NCBI GenBank assembly: GCA_046051225.1
Contig: JBJOOR010000003.1
Coordinates: forward strand, 248,001-312,000
Source: CAIODY01 sp046051225
GTDB taxonomy: Bacteria > Bacteroidota > Bacteroidia > Chitinophagales > CAIODY01
DNA length: 64,000 nucleotides
Direction of reading: 5' to 3'
Shown here piece by piece: positions 1 to 7,707 of the stretch (position 1 is the stretch's first letter; each line of letters opens with the position of its first letter). A program made the position numbers and the translations under genes. The notes under the pieces are model-generated. The model did no database searches and had not been told where the DNA came from. It worked only from the letters and a program-made list of their open reading frames with translations.

Positions 1-296
1 CCATTTTTGTTTTTTAAAAAAGCAAATAGCAATGCACTAAGCCCAAACATACCAGCGCTGCTACACAATTGCATCCATTTAAAAGCATTAATGTGTTGCA
101 TATTTTGTGATGGGTGTTGCAAAAACTCGTTTACATTTTCAGCACCTATTGAATGGTTTAACCAAAGCTGACCAAAGCCACCAAATACTGAAAAACAAAG
201 TACCGCTGTGCCAACAAAAATCATCAGTTGGGCAAATATGGGTTTATTATTTATTCCAAAATTCGAGTTGGGTGATGTGCTTTTATCTAATATCAT
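1..296 (-). CDS. Membrane protein N-terminus, possibly CPBP-family intramembrane protease (partial)
   Basis: An open frame starts at an ATG at 294-296 and runs off the left edge without a stop, so only about 98 residues are visible. It shows two hydrophobic helices, one around residues 24-46 and one around 78-97. The pattern of a short polar N-terminus, a first helix, then a KWMQLCSSAGMFG-type second helix ending in FLKNK resembles the start of CPBP (Abi) proteins in Chitinophagaceae. The CPBP catalytic EExxxR motif would lie outside the window, so that assignment is inference. The gene is divergent from the CDGSH gene to its right. Confidence 0.5.
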   Translation of the reverse strand, partial: MILDKSTSPNSNFGINNKPIFAQLMIFVGTAVLCFSVFGGFGQLWLNHSIGAENVNEFLQHPSQNMQHINAFKWMQLCSSAGMFGLSALLFAFLKNKN

Positions 297-372
297 GTTG
301 TATAATTGTAAGGCATAAAATTAATGGATTAGTTTTACAGCATCATTTAATTTCAATTATAAATATATCATT

Positions 373-630
373 ATGGAAAATAAAAATTTGCCCAACATTG
401 CTCAAAAATTTCCGTTTGCTGCCGATTTGGAAGCTGGCGTTATGTATTCGTGGTGTGCTTGTGGCTTAAGCGGTAAAGAACCTTTTTGCGATAGCGCACA
501 TAAACAGGTAGAGGGTGTGCCTATTCGCTCACATAAATTTGAAGTAAAAGAAACAGGCAAATATTATTTGTGTGGATGCAAACATACCAAAACGCCACCC
601 TTTTGCGATGGCACACATAAAACTTTATAG
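373..630 (+). CDS. CDGSH iron-sulfur domain protein (tandem CDGSH)
   Basis: This 85-residue protein carries two CDGSH-type zinc-finger motifs. The first is CxC...PFCDSAHK at about residues 28-44, and the second is CxC...PFCDGTHK at about 67-83. In this family three Cys and one His of each motif bind a redox-active, labile 2Fe-2S cluster. Two motifs in one short chain is the usual arrangement of bacterial miner2-like proteins. There is no signal peptide, so it is probably cytosolic. The specific role is unknown; iron-sulfur or redox handling is inferred. The gene is convergent with nadK, with only 4 bp between the stop codons. Confidence 0.9.
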   Translation: MENKNLPNIAQKFPFAADLEAGVMYSWCACGLSGKEPFCDSAHKQVEGVPIRSHKFEVKETGKYYLCGCKHTKTPPFCDGTHKTL

Positions 631-634
631 TAGA

Positions 635-1516
635 TTAATTGCGTTGGTCTTTGCCCCAATTTAATTTAGTACGAAGTGTTTGTAAAAAGTTTTCATCATT
701 TAATCTAATTAAATTAATGTTGAAGTCGGCTTTTTTTACAGCCATTTGTACCGATGCATCAATGGTTTCCATTCGGCTATCTAACGTACATAAAAAGGTA
801 TTGCTTCTGCCTTCAATCTCGAATGATAAAATAGAATTGTTGGGAATTACTAACGGACGAATATTTAAGTTGTGTGGTGCTACTGGTGTTATCACAAAAT
901 TTTCGGTAGTAGGAATTAAGATAGGTCCATTGCAACTTAAATTATAAGCCGTGCTGCCCGTAGGTGTGCTTACTATTAATCCATCAGCCCAATATGAAGT
1001 TAAAAAATCGCCATTTAAATAAGTATGAATTACAATCATGGCTGATGTAGATTTTTTGTGTAGCGTAAATTCATTTAATGCATAATTGTTGCCTTCAAAT
1101 AAATTGTTGTTGCTATCTAATTGTATCAAAGCTCGTTTATCAATGGTAAATGCGCCGCTCAACAAGGCATCAATAGCGGCTTCGGCATCATTTTTACCTA
1201 CGCTTGCTAAAAATCCTAATCTACCAGCATTAATACCAAGGATAGGAATGTTAGAATCTTTAACAATTGAAATGGTATCTAAAATAGTTCCATCGCCTCC
1301 TAAACTTATTACATAATCAACTTTGTTTACAATATCTTCATTGGTATTATAAGTGGTGTAATTAGCCTGTGGGTTTACAAAATTTTTCAACTCGGCTAAA
1401 TAAGGTTGATGCACCCATACTTCTACTTCGGTTTTTGTAGCCAAATAATCACAAAGTTGTTTTATAAATTCGGCATCGGGCTGATGAATTATTCGTCCAT
1501 AAAGAGCAATTATCAT
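635..1516 (-). CDS. nadK: NAD kinase
   Basis: This 293-residue protein phosphorylates NAD to NADP using ATP or polyphosphate. The hallmark GGDGT motif lies at residues 73-77, followed by INAGRLGFLAS at about 94-104, the NE pair at about 148, and the STPTGSTAYNLSCNGP segment at about 182-198 that binds NAD. Length is normal for the family. It is cytosolic and supplies NADPH. It is transcribed away from recA, and 153 bp separate the two start codons, room for a divergent promoter pair. Confidence 0.97.
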   Translation of the reverse strand: MIIALYGRIIHQPDAEFIKQLCDYLATKTEVEVWVHQPYLAELKNFVNPQANYTTYNTNEDIVNKVDYVISLGGDGTILDTISIVKDSNIPILGINAGRLGFLASVGKNDAEAAIDALLSGAFTIDKRALIQLDSNNNLFEGNNYALNEFTLHKKSTSAMIVIHTYLNGDFLTSYWADGLIVSTPTGSTAYNLSCNGPILIPTTENFVITPVAPHNLNIRPLVIPNNSILSFEIEGRSNTFLCTLDSRMETIDASVQMAVKKADFNINLIRLNDENFLQTLRTKLNWGKDQRN

Positions 1517-1601
1517 GATTGTAAATTTTGAGGCAGCAAATTACAAATACTAATTGTTATCAAATGCACATTATGCTGCGATAATTTTTTGAAAAAAAAC
1601 T

Positions 1602-1630
1602 TTAAGCGTATTCTTTTACTTCTATATTTG
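1602..1630 (+). promoter_or_regulatory. Candidate recA promoter
   Basis: TATATTTG at 1623-1630 fits the Bacteroidota -7 consensus TAnnTTTG and lies 39 bp before the recA ATG. The upstream element is weak: TTTAAG near 1602 is the nearest TTTG-like sequence. No LexA-type operator was recognised. Confidence 0.4.
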
Positions 1631-1669
1631 TATAAATCATTTTGATACTAAAAATAACAACTAAATTAT

Positions 1670-2686
1670 ATGGCAACAGCAGCAGACAACAATTCGGAAA
1701 AATTAAAAGCCCTTAAGCTTACATTAGATACGCTTGATAAAAAATATGGTAAGGGCACCATTATGAAATTGGGCGATAAAGAAATCGAACCTATGGAATT
1801 TATTCCAACGGGTTCATTAGGGTTAGATATTGCCTTGGGCATTGGCGGCTTACCTAAAGGTAGAATTATTGAAATATATGGGCCCGAATCGAGCGGTAAA
1901 ACCACCTTGGCTATACATGCCATTGCCGAATGCCAAAAACGTGGCGGCATAGCAGCCATGATTGATGCCGAGCATGCATTTGATAAATTATATGCGCAGC
2001 GCTTAGGCGTTGATGTTGATAATCTTTTAATTAGCCAACCCGATAATGGTGAGCAAGCTTTAGAAATAGCCGATAGTTTAATACGCAGCGGCGCTGTAGA
2101 TATTTTAGTAGTAGATTCGGTGGCGGCATTAGTACCAAAAGCCGAATTAGAAGGCGAAATGGGCGATAGCAAAATGGGTTTACAAGCCCGATTGATGAGC
2201 CAAGCTATGCGAAAACTTACAGCTACTATTAGCAAAACAGGTAGCACCTGTATTTTTATTAATCAACTTCGTGAAAAAATAGGTGTAATGTTTGGCAACC
2301 CCGAAACTACCACGGGTGGTAATGCTTTAAAATTTTATGCATCGGTGCGATTAGATATTAGACGTATGGCGCAAATAAAAGATGGCGAAGAAATAGTGGG
2401 CAACCATGTAAAAGTAAAAGTGGTAAAAAATAAAGTAGCGCCGCCTTTTCGTGTGTGCGAATTTGATATTGTGTACGGGCAAGGCATATCTAAAGTAGGC
2501 GAAATAGTTGACCTAGGTGTTGAAACAGGCATTGTACAAAAAAGCGGCAGTTGGTTTAGCTACGAAGGTGCTAAACTTGGGCAAGGCAGAGATTCTATTA
2601 AACAATTATTTACCGATAACCCCGATTTGGCTAACGAAATAGAAGCTAAAGTAAAAGCTAAAATAAGCGAAGCTGCTAAAAACTAA
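1670..2686 (+). CDS. recA: Recombinase RecA
   Basis: This 338-residue DNA recombinase forms filaments on single-stranded DNA and drives homologous recombination and the SOS response. The Walker A motif GPESSGKTT is at residues 71-79. Walker B (VDSVAAL) and the L2 DNA-binding loop (FINQLREKIGVMFGNPETTTGG region, about 205-225) are both present. The length and the acidic/lysine-rich C-terminus ending in AAKN are typical. It stands alone, without recX. Its 3' side carries the dispersed repeat element with a strong terminator. Confidence 0.98.
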   Translation: MATAADNNSEKLKALKLTLDTLDKKYGKGTIMKLGDKEIEPMEFIPTGSLGLDIALGIGGLPKGRIIEIYGPESSGKTTLAIHAIAECQKRGGIAAMIDAEHAFDKLYAQRLGVDVDNLLISQPDNGEQALEIADSLIRSGAVDILVVDSVAALVPKAELEGEMGDSKMGLQARLMSQAMRKLTATISKTGSTCIFINQLREKIGVMFGNPETTTGGNALKFYASVRLDIRRMAQIKDGEEIVGNHVKVKVVKNKVAPPFRVCEFDIVYGQGISKVGEIVDLGVETGIVQKSGSWFSYEGAKLGQGRDSIKQLFTDNPDLANEIEAKVKAKISEAAKN

Positions 2687-2751
2687 TTTAGGATTATTGA
2701 TTTGAAAAAACAACCGTTTTTTCTGCTACTTCAATCATTTATTTATGGCTT

Positions 2752-2923
2752 GCGCCGATGTTCGTGTTTTCACAAACATCATGGCAACATTAACTAAGGC
2801 AAAAGAAATAGTAATTGGTCAATAGCCGTTAGAGAATACAAGATTGTATTTTACCAATAACAGATAACTATTGACTAATAACCAAACAAAAATCCCGAAG
2901 CATTGCCGCTTCGGGATTTTTTT
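2752..2923 (+). repeat. Dispersed terminator-bearing element, copy A
   Basis: These 172 bp match, as the reverse complement, 18154-18325 (copy B) with about four mismatches, and a shorter relative lies at 20363-20469 (copy C). Read in the direction of the upstream gene, each full copy contains GCGCCGATGTTCG at its start, a small palindrome AATACAA-GA-TTGTATT, a TTACCAATAACAGATAAC segment, and a closing hairpin of CCCGAAGC-type arms followed by a T-run. It lies between recA and the next gene and has no coding potential. Confidence 0.85.
2891..2923 (+). terminator. Rho-independent terminator after recA
   Basis: AATCCCGAAGC and GCTTCGGGATT form an 11-bp stem around a short loop, followed by seven T. 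This is the distal end of repeat copy A, so the element supplies the recA terminator. Confidence 0.9.
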
Positions 2924-2950
2924 ATTTATCAAACAGAAATAAATTACACT

Positions 2951-2958
2951 TATTTTTG
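2951..2958 (+). promoter_or_regulatory. -7 box for the small exported-protein cluster
   Basis: TATTTTTG fits TAnnTTTG. It overlaps the TTG at 2956, so a protein start there is unlikely, and it supports the start at 2980 used below. Confidence 0.45.
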
Positions 2959-2979
2959 AATCATAAAATTATTTCGATT

Positions 2980-3405
2980 TTGAAGAAAATATTTTTTGTT
3001 TTAGCCATTAGTTTTCTTTTTGCAAAACAAACACAGGCATGGGATAGAGGTTTTTATGATATCGGAACAGCCACAACTATTGGCTTTAACATGGCTATAT
3101 CAGCAGCTTGTGCCAATCAAATATATGATAATCAAGTGCATCATAAATTAGTTCCAATAGTGGGGCTTACAAGCGGCTCTATTCAATTGGCAATGGGCAT
3201 TGGCGATATAACTAACCCCGAATATTTAAACTATGGAATTATTGAAACAAGCTTAGCTTTATTTACAATAGGGCTAAGTGTTTGGGATTTAAAAAAGCGA
3301 AGCCATCTATTTAAATTAAATAAACAAACCGCTTGGAATATTAATTCAATGCAGGTAAACAATAGAAATGTGGGCGTTTGTTTTTTGTTGAAACATAATT
3401 TTTAA
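2980..3405 (+). CDS. Small exported membrane-associated protein, paralogue 1 of 3
   Basis: I do not recognise a described family. I chose the TTG at 2980 because it yields MKKIFFVLAISFLF..., matching the MKK-type signal peptides of the next two genes, and because a -7 box covers the alternative TTG at 2956. The mature part has several short hydrophobic, Gly-rich segments (for example VPIVGLTSGSIQLAMGIGDI) and ends in a polar tail, WNINSMQVNNRNVGVCFLLKHNF-like, shared with its neighbours. It may sit in the envelope with two or three membrane helices. Function unknown. Confidence 0.7.
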   Translation: MKKIFFVLAISFLFAKQTQAWDRGFYDIGTATTIGFNMAISAACANQIYDNQVHHKLVPIVGLTSGSIQLAMGIGDITNPEYLNYGIIETSLALFTIGLSVWDLKKRSHLFKLNKQTAWNINSMQVNNRNVGVCFLLKHNF

Positions 3406-3423
3406 AACAATAAAATATTCAGC

Positions 3424-3876
3424 ATGAAAAAAACAATTGTAGTGTTGCTCATCAGCATTTTTATTTTTTTGAATAAAGCAAAAGCCGAAGGGGAAGAGAT
3501 AATTTATTTTTATTATGGTACGGCATTTTTAACGGGTATAAATATGGCTACAAGCATAGCCAACTTTAATATTATCAAAGAAAAAAACACTCGTTTTTAT
3601 GCTTCGCAATTAACGGGCATTGCATCAGGTTCGGTTCAAATGTTAATAGGAGCAGGGTTTTTAGCAGATGCTTATTATTCGGGATATACAGATGAAATTA
3701 TTTTCGGAACGGCAAATGTTAGTATTGGGTTGGTTACCATTTGGCTAAGCATTTCAAGTTTATCAAAGCGGCATAAATTATTACAATTAAATAAAAGTAC
3801 GGCTTGGAATATTAATTCTGTTCCGCTTCGCAATGGTTCAATGGGTATTTGTTTTTCGTTGAAACATAATTTTTAA
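3424..3876 (+). CDS. Small exported membrane-associated protein, paralogue 2 of 3
   Basis: The 150-residue product starts with an MKKTIVVLLISIFIFL signal segment and a KAKA-type cleavage region. The body matches the previous gene in layout: a GINMATSIANFN helix, a TGIASGSVQMLIGAGF helix, a third hydrophobic segment, then TAWNINSVPLRNGSMGIC and a final KHNF. It lies 18 bp after paralogue 1 and 3 bp before paralogue 3, so the three are probably co-transcribed. The C-terminal segment is nearly identical to paralogue 3 at DNA level. Family function unknown. Confidence 0.75.
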   Translation: MKKTIVVLLISIFIFLNKAKAEGEEIIYFYYGTAFLTGINMATSIANFNIIKEKNTRFYASQLTGIASGSVQMLIGAGFLADAYYSGYTDEIIFGTANVSIGLVTIWLSISSLSKRHKLLQLNKSTAWNINSVPLRNGSMGICFSLKHNF

Positions 3877-3879
3877 AAC

Positions 3880-4314
3880 ATGAAGAAATCTATTTTTTTA
3901 ATTGTAATTATTACTGCATTGATTTTTAATAAAGCAAAAGCCGAAGGGGGCGATGTGATTCCATTTTATTACGCTTCATTAATTTTGTCGGGAACAAATA
4001 TTGTTACATCTATTGCCGACGTAAATCAAATTTATGATATGAATACATTTGGAATTATGCATTCAAAAACATGGTCAATAGTAGGCACATCTACAGGTGC
4101 TATTCAGCTTTTGTTAGGAGCATTATTTATTGTTAATGGCAATCCAATAGGTTATATCAATGCAGGTCTTGGGGCGTTAAGTATTTGTTTGAGTATTGAT
4201 AATTTACGAATAAGCAGAATGTTGAAACAAGAAAAAATATCGTGGAATATTAATTCTGTTCCGCTTCGCAATGGTTCAATGGGTATTTGTTTTTCAATAA
4301 AACAAAATTTATAA
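3880..4314 (+). CDS. Small exported membrane-associated protein, paralogue 3 of 3
   Basis: This 144-residue member of the tandem family has an MKKSIFLIVIITALIF signal peptide and a KAKAEGGD mature start. It repeats the GTNIVTSIADVNQIYD and SIVGTSTGAIQLLLGA hydrophobic segments and the WNINSVPLRNGSMGIC tail ending in KQNL. The phosphoesterase begins 2 bp after its stop. Tandem duplication with a very similar 3' end suggests recent copying or gene conversion. No function can be assigned. Confidence 0.75.
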   Translation: MKKSIFLIVIITALIFNKAKAEGGDVIPFYYASLILSGTNIVTSIADVNQIYDMNTFGIMHSKTWSIVGTSTGAIQLLLGALFIVNGNPIGYINAGLGALSICLSIDNLRISRMLKQEKISWNINSVPLRNGSMGICFSIKQNL

Positions 4315-4316
4315 TA

Positions 4317-5360
4317 ATGAAATACGGCGTAATATGTTGCCTCTTCTTTTTTCTTACACTTAATTGCGTTGCACAAAATAATTTCAAATTGTTTTTAGTA
4401 GGCGATGCAGGCGATGATGATTTAACAGGCGAAACATTAGATAGCCTTAAAGCCAATATTAATCGAAACACCAACAGCGCATTAATTTTTTTGGGCGATA
4501 ATTGTTATCGCAATTTTCCATTTCAGTTTCGTGGTTTTGATAGCAGCCGCATCACACAAAAAAGAATTATTGCGCAGCTATCCATTTTAAAAAACTATAA
4601 AGGCGCAGCCTATTTTGTACCAGGCAATCATGATTGGTGGAACACTACCAACTTTAACAAAGGCAAACAACATTTGCAAATGGAAGAATCATTTGTTGAA
4701 CAAAATTTAGCCGCTAATAAATCTATCAGCAATACTAAAAATGTTTTTTTGCCCAAACACGGAAGTCCTGGTCCATCAGTAGTTGAGCTAAATGATAATA
4801 AAATTTGTGTAGTGTTTATAGATACCGATTGGTTGCTTTTAATAGATGAAAAACAAACACCAAAAACGAATCAACAACAAGCAAAAATATTTTATCAGCA
4901 ATTAGATTCGGTGATGAATGTTGCAGATAGCAAGCAACAGCAAGTTGTTGTAGTGGCGCATCATCCCATCAAAGCGTATGATAATTTATTGGGTAGAAAA
5001 GTGAAACATCCAAAATTATTTAGCCGTGTAAAAATGTCGTTGATGGGTTATCCAAGTTATCAAAAAATGATTGTGCAATTACAAACTGTTTTTGAAAAAC
5101 ATCATCATGTGGTTTTTGCCAGCGGTCATGTGCATGCGCTGCAATATTACAACATGGGCAATGTACAATATGTGGTAAGTGGTTCGGGCAGCAAAACTTT
5201 ACACGGCAACGAAACCAATCCACCATGCAATAATAATGAGTGTAGAATTTGGAAAGAAGAAGGTTTTTTCGAAATAGAATATCTACCTACCGAAAGCAAA
5301 ATATGGCTGCATCATGATGCAGGAAAAAAGAAAATGGAAGTATCAAAACACATGAATTAA
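4317..5360 (+). CDS. Secreted calcineurin-like metallophosphoesterase
   Basis: The ATG at 4317 gives a clean signal peptide (MKYGVICCLFFFLTLNCVA, then QNN) and removes an overlap with the preceding gene, so I prefer it to the upstream in-frame ATG at 4287. The 347-residue product has the metallophosphoesterase signature blocks: GDAGDDD early, GDNCY, GNHDWW, a VVVAHHP segment, and SGHVHALQYY. These residues bind the two metals in this family. It probably acts in the periplasm or at the surface on phosphoesters; the substrate is unknown. It resembles acid phosphatase-like family members. Confidence 0.85.
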   Translation: MKYGVICCLFFFLTLNCVAQNNFKLFLVGDAGDDDLTGETLDSLKANINRNTNSALIFLGDNCYRNFPFQFRGFDSSRITQKRIIAQLSILKNYKGAAYFVPGNHDWWNTTNFNKGKQHLQMEESFVEQNLAANKSISNTKNVFLPKHGSPGPSVVELNDNKICVVFIDTDWLLLIDEKQTPKTNQQQAKIFYQQLDSVMNVADSKQQQVVVVAHHPIKAYDNLLGRKVKHPKLFSRVKMSLMGYPSYQKMIVQLQTVFEKHHHVVFASGHVHALQYYNMGNVQYVVSGSGSKTLHGNETNPPCNNNECRIWKEEGFFEIEYLPTESKIWLHHDAGKKKMEVSKHMN

Positions 5361-5502
5361 TCCTTGGGATAAAACACCAATTTCTTGTTTGTTTTAATTG
5401 GTCAATATATGCCAACGAAAGTTCAAAGCCGCCTTTATAATTTGAACCGAATTTTAAATTAGAAGTGTTCGTCATAATAAAAAGGAAGCTATAAAAAAAG
5501 CC

Positions 5503-5530
5503 CCGATAAAACTTTATCAGGGCTTTTTTA
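5503..5530. terminator. Bidirectional terminator
   Basis: AAAAAAGCCC...GATAAA pairs with TTTATC...GGGCTTTTTT. The A-run and T-run on opposite sides allow it to end both the phosphoesterase transcript and the convergent isc transcript. Confidence 0.85.
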
Positions 5531-5555
5531 TATAGAATATTTTTTAATGAAATTG

Positions 5556-5882
5556 TTACACTGCAAAACTTTCACCACAGCCACAACTTCGGCTGGCATT
5601 GGGATTGATGAACTGAAATCCTTTGCCATTCAATCCATCACTGTAATCTAATTCAGTGTCCATCAAGTACAAAAGGCTTTTCATATCGGTTACTAATTTA
5701 ACGCCTTTGTCTTCAAAAGTTTGGTCTTTGGGTTGGGTTTCGTTATCAAAATCCATTTTGTAAGAAAGACCTGAACAGCCGCCACCAACTACTGAAACTC
5801 TTAAAAAATAAGAATTATCCAAGTTGGCTTCCTGCTTCAATTCAACCACGTGTTGCTTTGCTTTATCTGAAATGAAAATCAT
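5556..5882 (-). CDS. HesB/IscA-type iron-sulfur assembly protein
   Basis: This 108-residue A-type carrier helps assemble or deliver Fe-S clusters. The three conserved cysteines are visible: Cys36 in GGGCSGLSY, and Cys100 and Cys102 in SCGCGESF near the C-terminus. It is the last gene of an iscS-iscU-iscA order on the minus strand, 29 bp after iscU. No hscA, hscB, fdx or iscR follows, which fits the compact isc clusters of this phylum. Whether it is IscA or ErpA in function cannot be told from sequence alone. Confidence 0.93.
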   Translation of the reverse strand: MIFISDKAKQHVVELKQEANLDNSYFLRVSVVGGGCSGLSYKMDFDNETQPKDQTFEDKGVKLVTDMKSLLYLMDTELDYSDGLNGKGFQFINPNASRSCGCGESFAV

Positions 5883-5911
5883 TTTTAGTTCTTTTTAATT
5901 CTTCTACAAAA

Positions 5912-6319
5912 TTAGTGATTATCGGCAATTGGCGCTAAACCATTTTTGCTTCTGTAATCATTAATTGCTGATTTGATGGCATCTTCAGCCAACACCGAAC
6001 AGTGAATTTTAACTGGCGGCAAAGCCAATTCTTCCACAATATCCATGTTGTCAATATTCATTGCCTCATCAATTGATTTGCCTTTTAACCATTCTGTGGC
6101 TAATGATGAAGATGCAATTGCAGAGCCACATCCAAAGGTTTTGAATTTAGCATCTATAATCATTTGTGTGGTTGGGTCAACTTCAATTTGCAAACGCATT
6201 ACATCACCGCATTCAGGTGCGCCAACCAATCCAGTACCAACTGTGTTGCTATTTTTATCCAGCGTTCCTACATTTTGTGGATTGCTGTAGTGGTCTAAAA
6301 CTTTTTCTGAATATGCCAT
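5912..6319 (-). CDS. iscU: Fe-S cluster scaffold IscU
   Basis: This 135-residue scaffold builds 2Fe-2S clusters from sulfur donated by IscS. The ligand cysteines are at about 37 (PECGD), 64 (FGCGSA) and 107 (IHCSVLAED). The LPPVK chaperone-recognition motif, at 100-104, is the mark of IscU as opposed to SufU. It lies between iscS and the A-type carrier on one strand. The 78-bp spacer after iscS contains repeated ACTAATAACTT-like AT-rich sequence. Confidence 0.96.
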   Translation of the reverse strand: MAYSEKVLDHYSNPQNVGTLDKNSNTVGTGLVGAPECGDVMRLQIEVDPTTQMIIDAKFKTFGCGSAIASSSLATEWLKGKSIDEAMNIDNMDIVEELALPPVKIHCSVLAEDAIKSAINDYRSKNGLAPIADNH

Positions 6320-6397
6320 ATCAATTTATGATTTGTTGATTTTCGATTTAATGATTTTGTTTTACTTATAACTAATAACTTAAAACTAATAACTTTT

Positions 6398-7615
6398 TTA
6401 GTGGTGCGCCCATTCAATTTTGTCTAAATCAATTCCTTCTTTAAACATTTCCCAAAGTGGACTTAATTCTCTTAATTTTAAAACAGTTTCTGAAATTGCT
6501 TTTATAGTGTAATCAATTTGGTCTTCTGTTGTGAATCTGCCTAAACCAAAACGCAAACTTGAATGTGCTAAATCATCACCCAATCCTAATGCTTTCAAAA
6601 CATACGATGGCTCTAAAGATGCTGATGTACAAGCACTTCCAGAGGATAATGCAATATTTTTGTTGAAGCCCATCATCAATCCTTCGCCTTCAACATATTT
6701 GAATGAAATGTTAGAAACATGAGGCAAACGATGCTCTCTACTTCCGTTCACATACGACTCTTCCAATTGTGTTAAACCTGCTTCAAGCTTATCTCTCATC
6801 ACCGAAATTCGAGCATTATCGCTTTCCATATCTGTCATGCAAATTTCACAAGCCTTGCCAAAACCCACTATTGATGGTACATTCAGCGTTCCGCTTCGCA
6901 TTCCACGTTCATGTCCGCCGCCATCCATCTGTGCTGTAACTTTCACTCTCGGATTTTTTCTGCGAACATATAAAGCACCAACGCCTTTTGGACCGTACAT
7001 TTTATGTGCTGAAAAAGCCATTAAATCAATACCATCTTTTATCACATCAACAGGAATTTTTCCAACTGCTTGTGTTGCATCTGTAAAAAATAAAGTTCCT
7101 TTTTTATGACAGATTTCACTGATTTTTTTTACATCCTGAATTACCCCAACTTCGTTGTTAGCGTACATTACAGCCACTAAAATTGTTTTATCAGTAATGG
7201 CATTTTCCAATTCCGTTAAATCAATTAAACCTTCGGCGTTTACTTTTAAGTAAGTGATTTCTGCACCTTGTTTTTCTAAATGATGACATGTATCTAAAAC
7301 CGCTTTGTGTTCAGTAGTTACGGTAATGATGTGATTGCCTTTTTGCGCATACATTTCATACACCCCTTTTATTGCCAAATTATCAGCTTCGGTTGCGCCG
7401 CTGGTAAAAATAATTTCTTTTTCATCAGCACCAATCAACTTTGCCACTTGCTCACGAGCATAATCTACAGCTTCTTCAGCCACCCAACCAAATTGATGAT
7501 TGCGGCTGGCAGCGTTGCCAAATTTTTCGATAAAATACGGAATCATTGCATCCAACACTCTTGGGTCCATGGGTGTTGTGGCGTTGTTGTCTAAATATAT
7601 AGGTGCTTTTAACAT
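6398..7615 (-). CDS. iscS: Cysteine desulfurase IscS
   Basis: This PLP enzyme takes sulfur from cysteine for Fe-S clusters and thiolated tRNA. YLDNNATTPMDPRV begins the protein. The PLP lysine is in FSAHKMYGPKG, and the active-site loop SSGSACTSASLEPSYVL carries the persulfide cysteine, in the IscS (group I) form. I chose the ATG at 7615 (405 residues) over the one at 7627 because the family begins right before the YLDNNATT segment and a -7 box at 7641-7648 leaves a plausible leader. It is the first gene of the isc cluster. Confidence 0.95.
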   Translation of the reverse strand: MLKAPIYLDNNATTPMDPRVLDAMIPYFIEKFGNAASRNHQFGWVAEEAVDYAREQVAKLIGADEKEIIFTSGATEADNLAIKGVYEMYAQKGNHIITVTTEHKAVLDTCHHLEKQGAEITYLKVNAEGLIDLTELENAITDKTILVAVMYANNEVGVIQDVKKISEICHKKGTLFFTDATQAVGKIPVDVIKDGIDLMAFSAHKMYGPKGVGALYVRRKNPRVKVTAQMDGGGHERGMRSGTLNVPSIVGFGKACEICMTDMESDNARISVMRDKLEAGLTQLEESYVNGSREHRLPHVSNISFKYVEGEGLMMGFNKNIALSSGSACTSASLEPSYVLKALGLGDDLAHSSLRFGLGRFTTEDQIDYTIKAISETVLKLRELSPLWEMFKEGIDLDKIEWAHH

Positions 7616-7640
7616 GATTTTTGTCATTCTTTTTCTTGTG

Positions 7641-7648
7641 CAAAATTA
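7641..7648 (-). promoter_or_regulatory. -7 box of the isc operon
   Basis: On the minus strand this reads TAATTTTG, a full TAnnTTTG match, 25 bp before the iscS start at 7615. No clear -33 TTTG at standard spacing was seen. Confidence 0.45.
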
Positions 7649-7707
7649 ACATACAAACTCCACAAATGTTTAGTATTCGGTAAAATAATCTTTAAGAGTT
7701 AGATGTT

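Noticed and set aside
1666..2247. 193-residue open frame antisense to recA
   Set aside because: It lies wholly opposite recA codons and is a shadow of its codon bias.
5364..5475. Minus-strand open frame starting MTNTSNLKFGSNYKGGFEL
   Set aside because: The first 37 residues look protein-like and might be a gene remnant, but the frame then runs antisense into the phosphoesterase gene. Too little to call.
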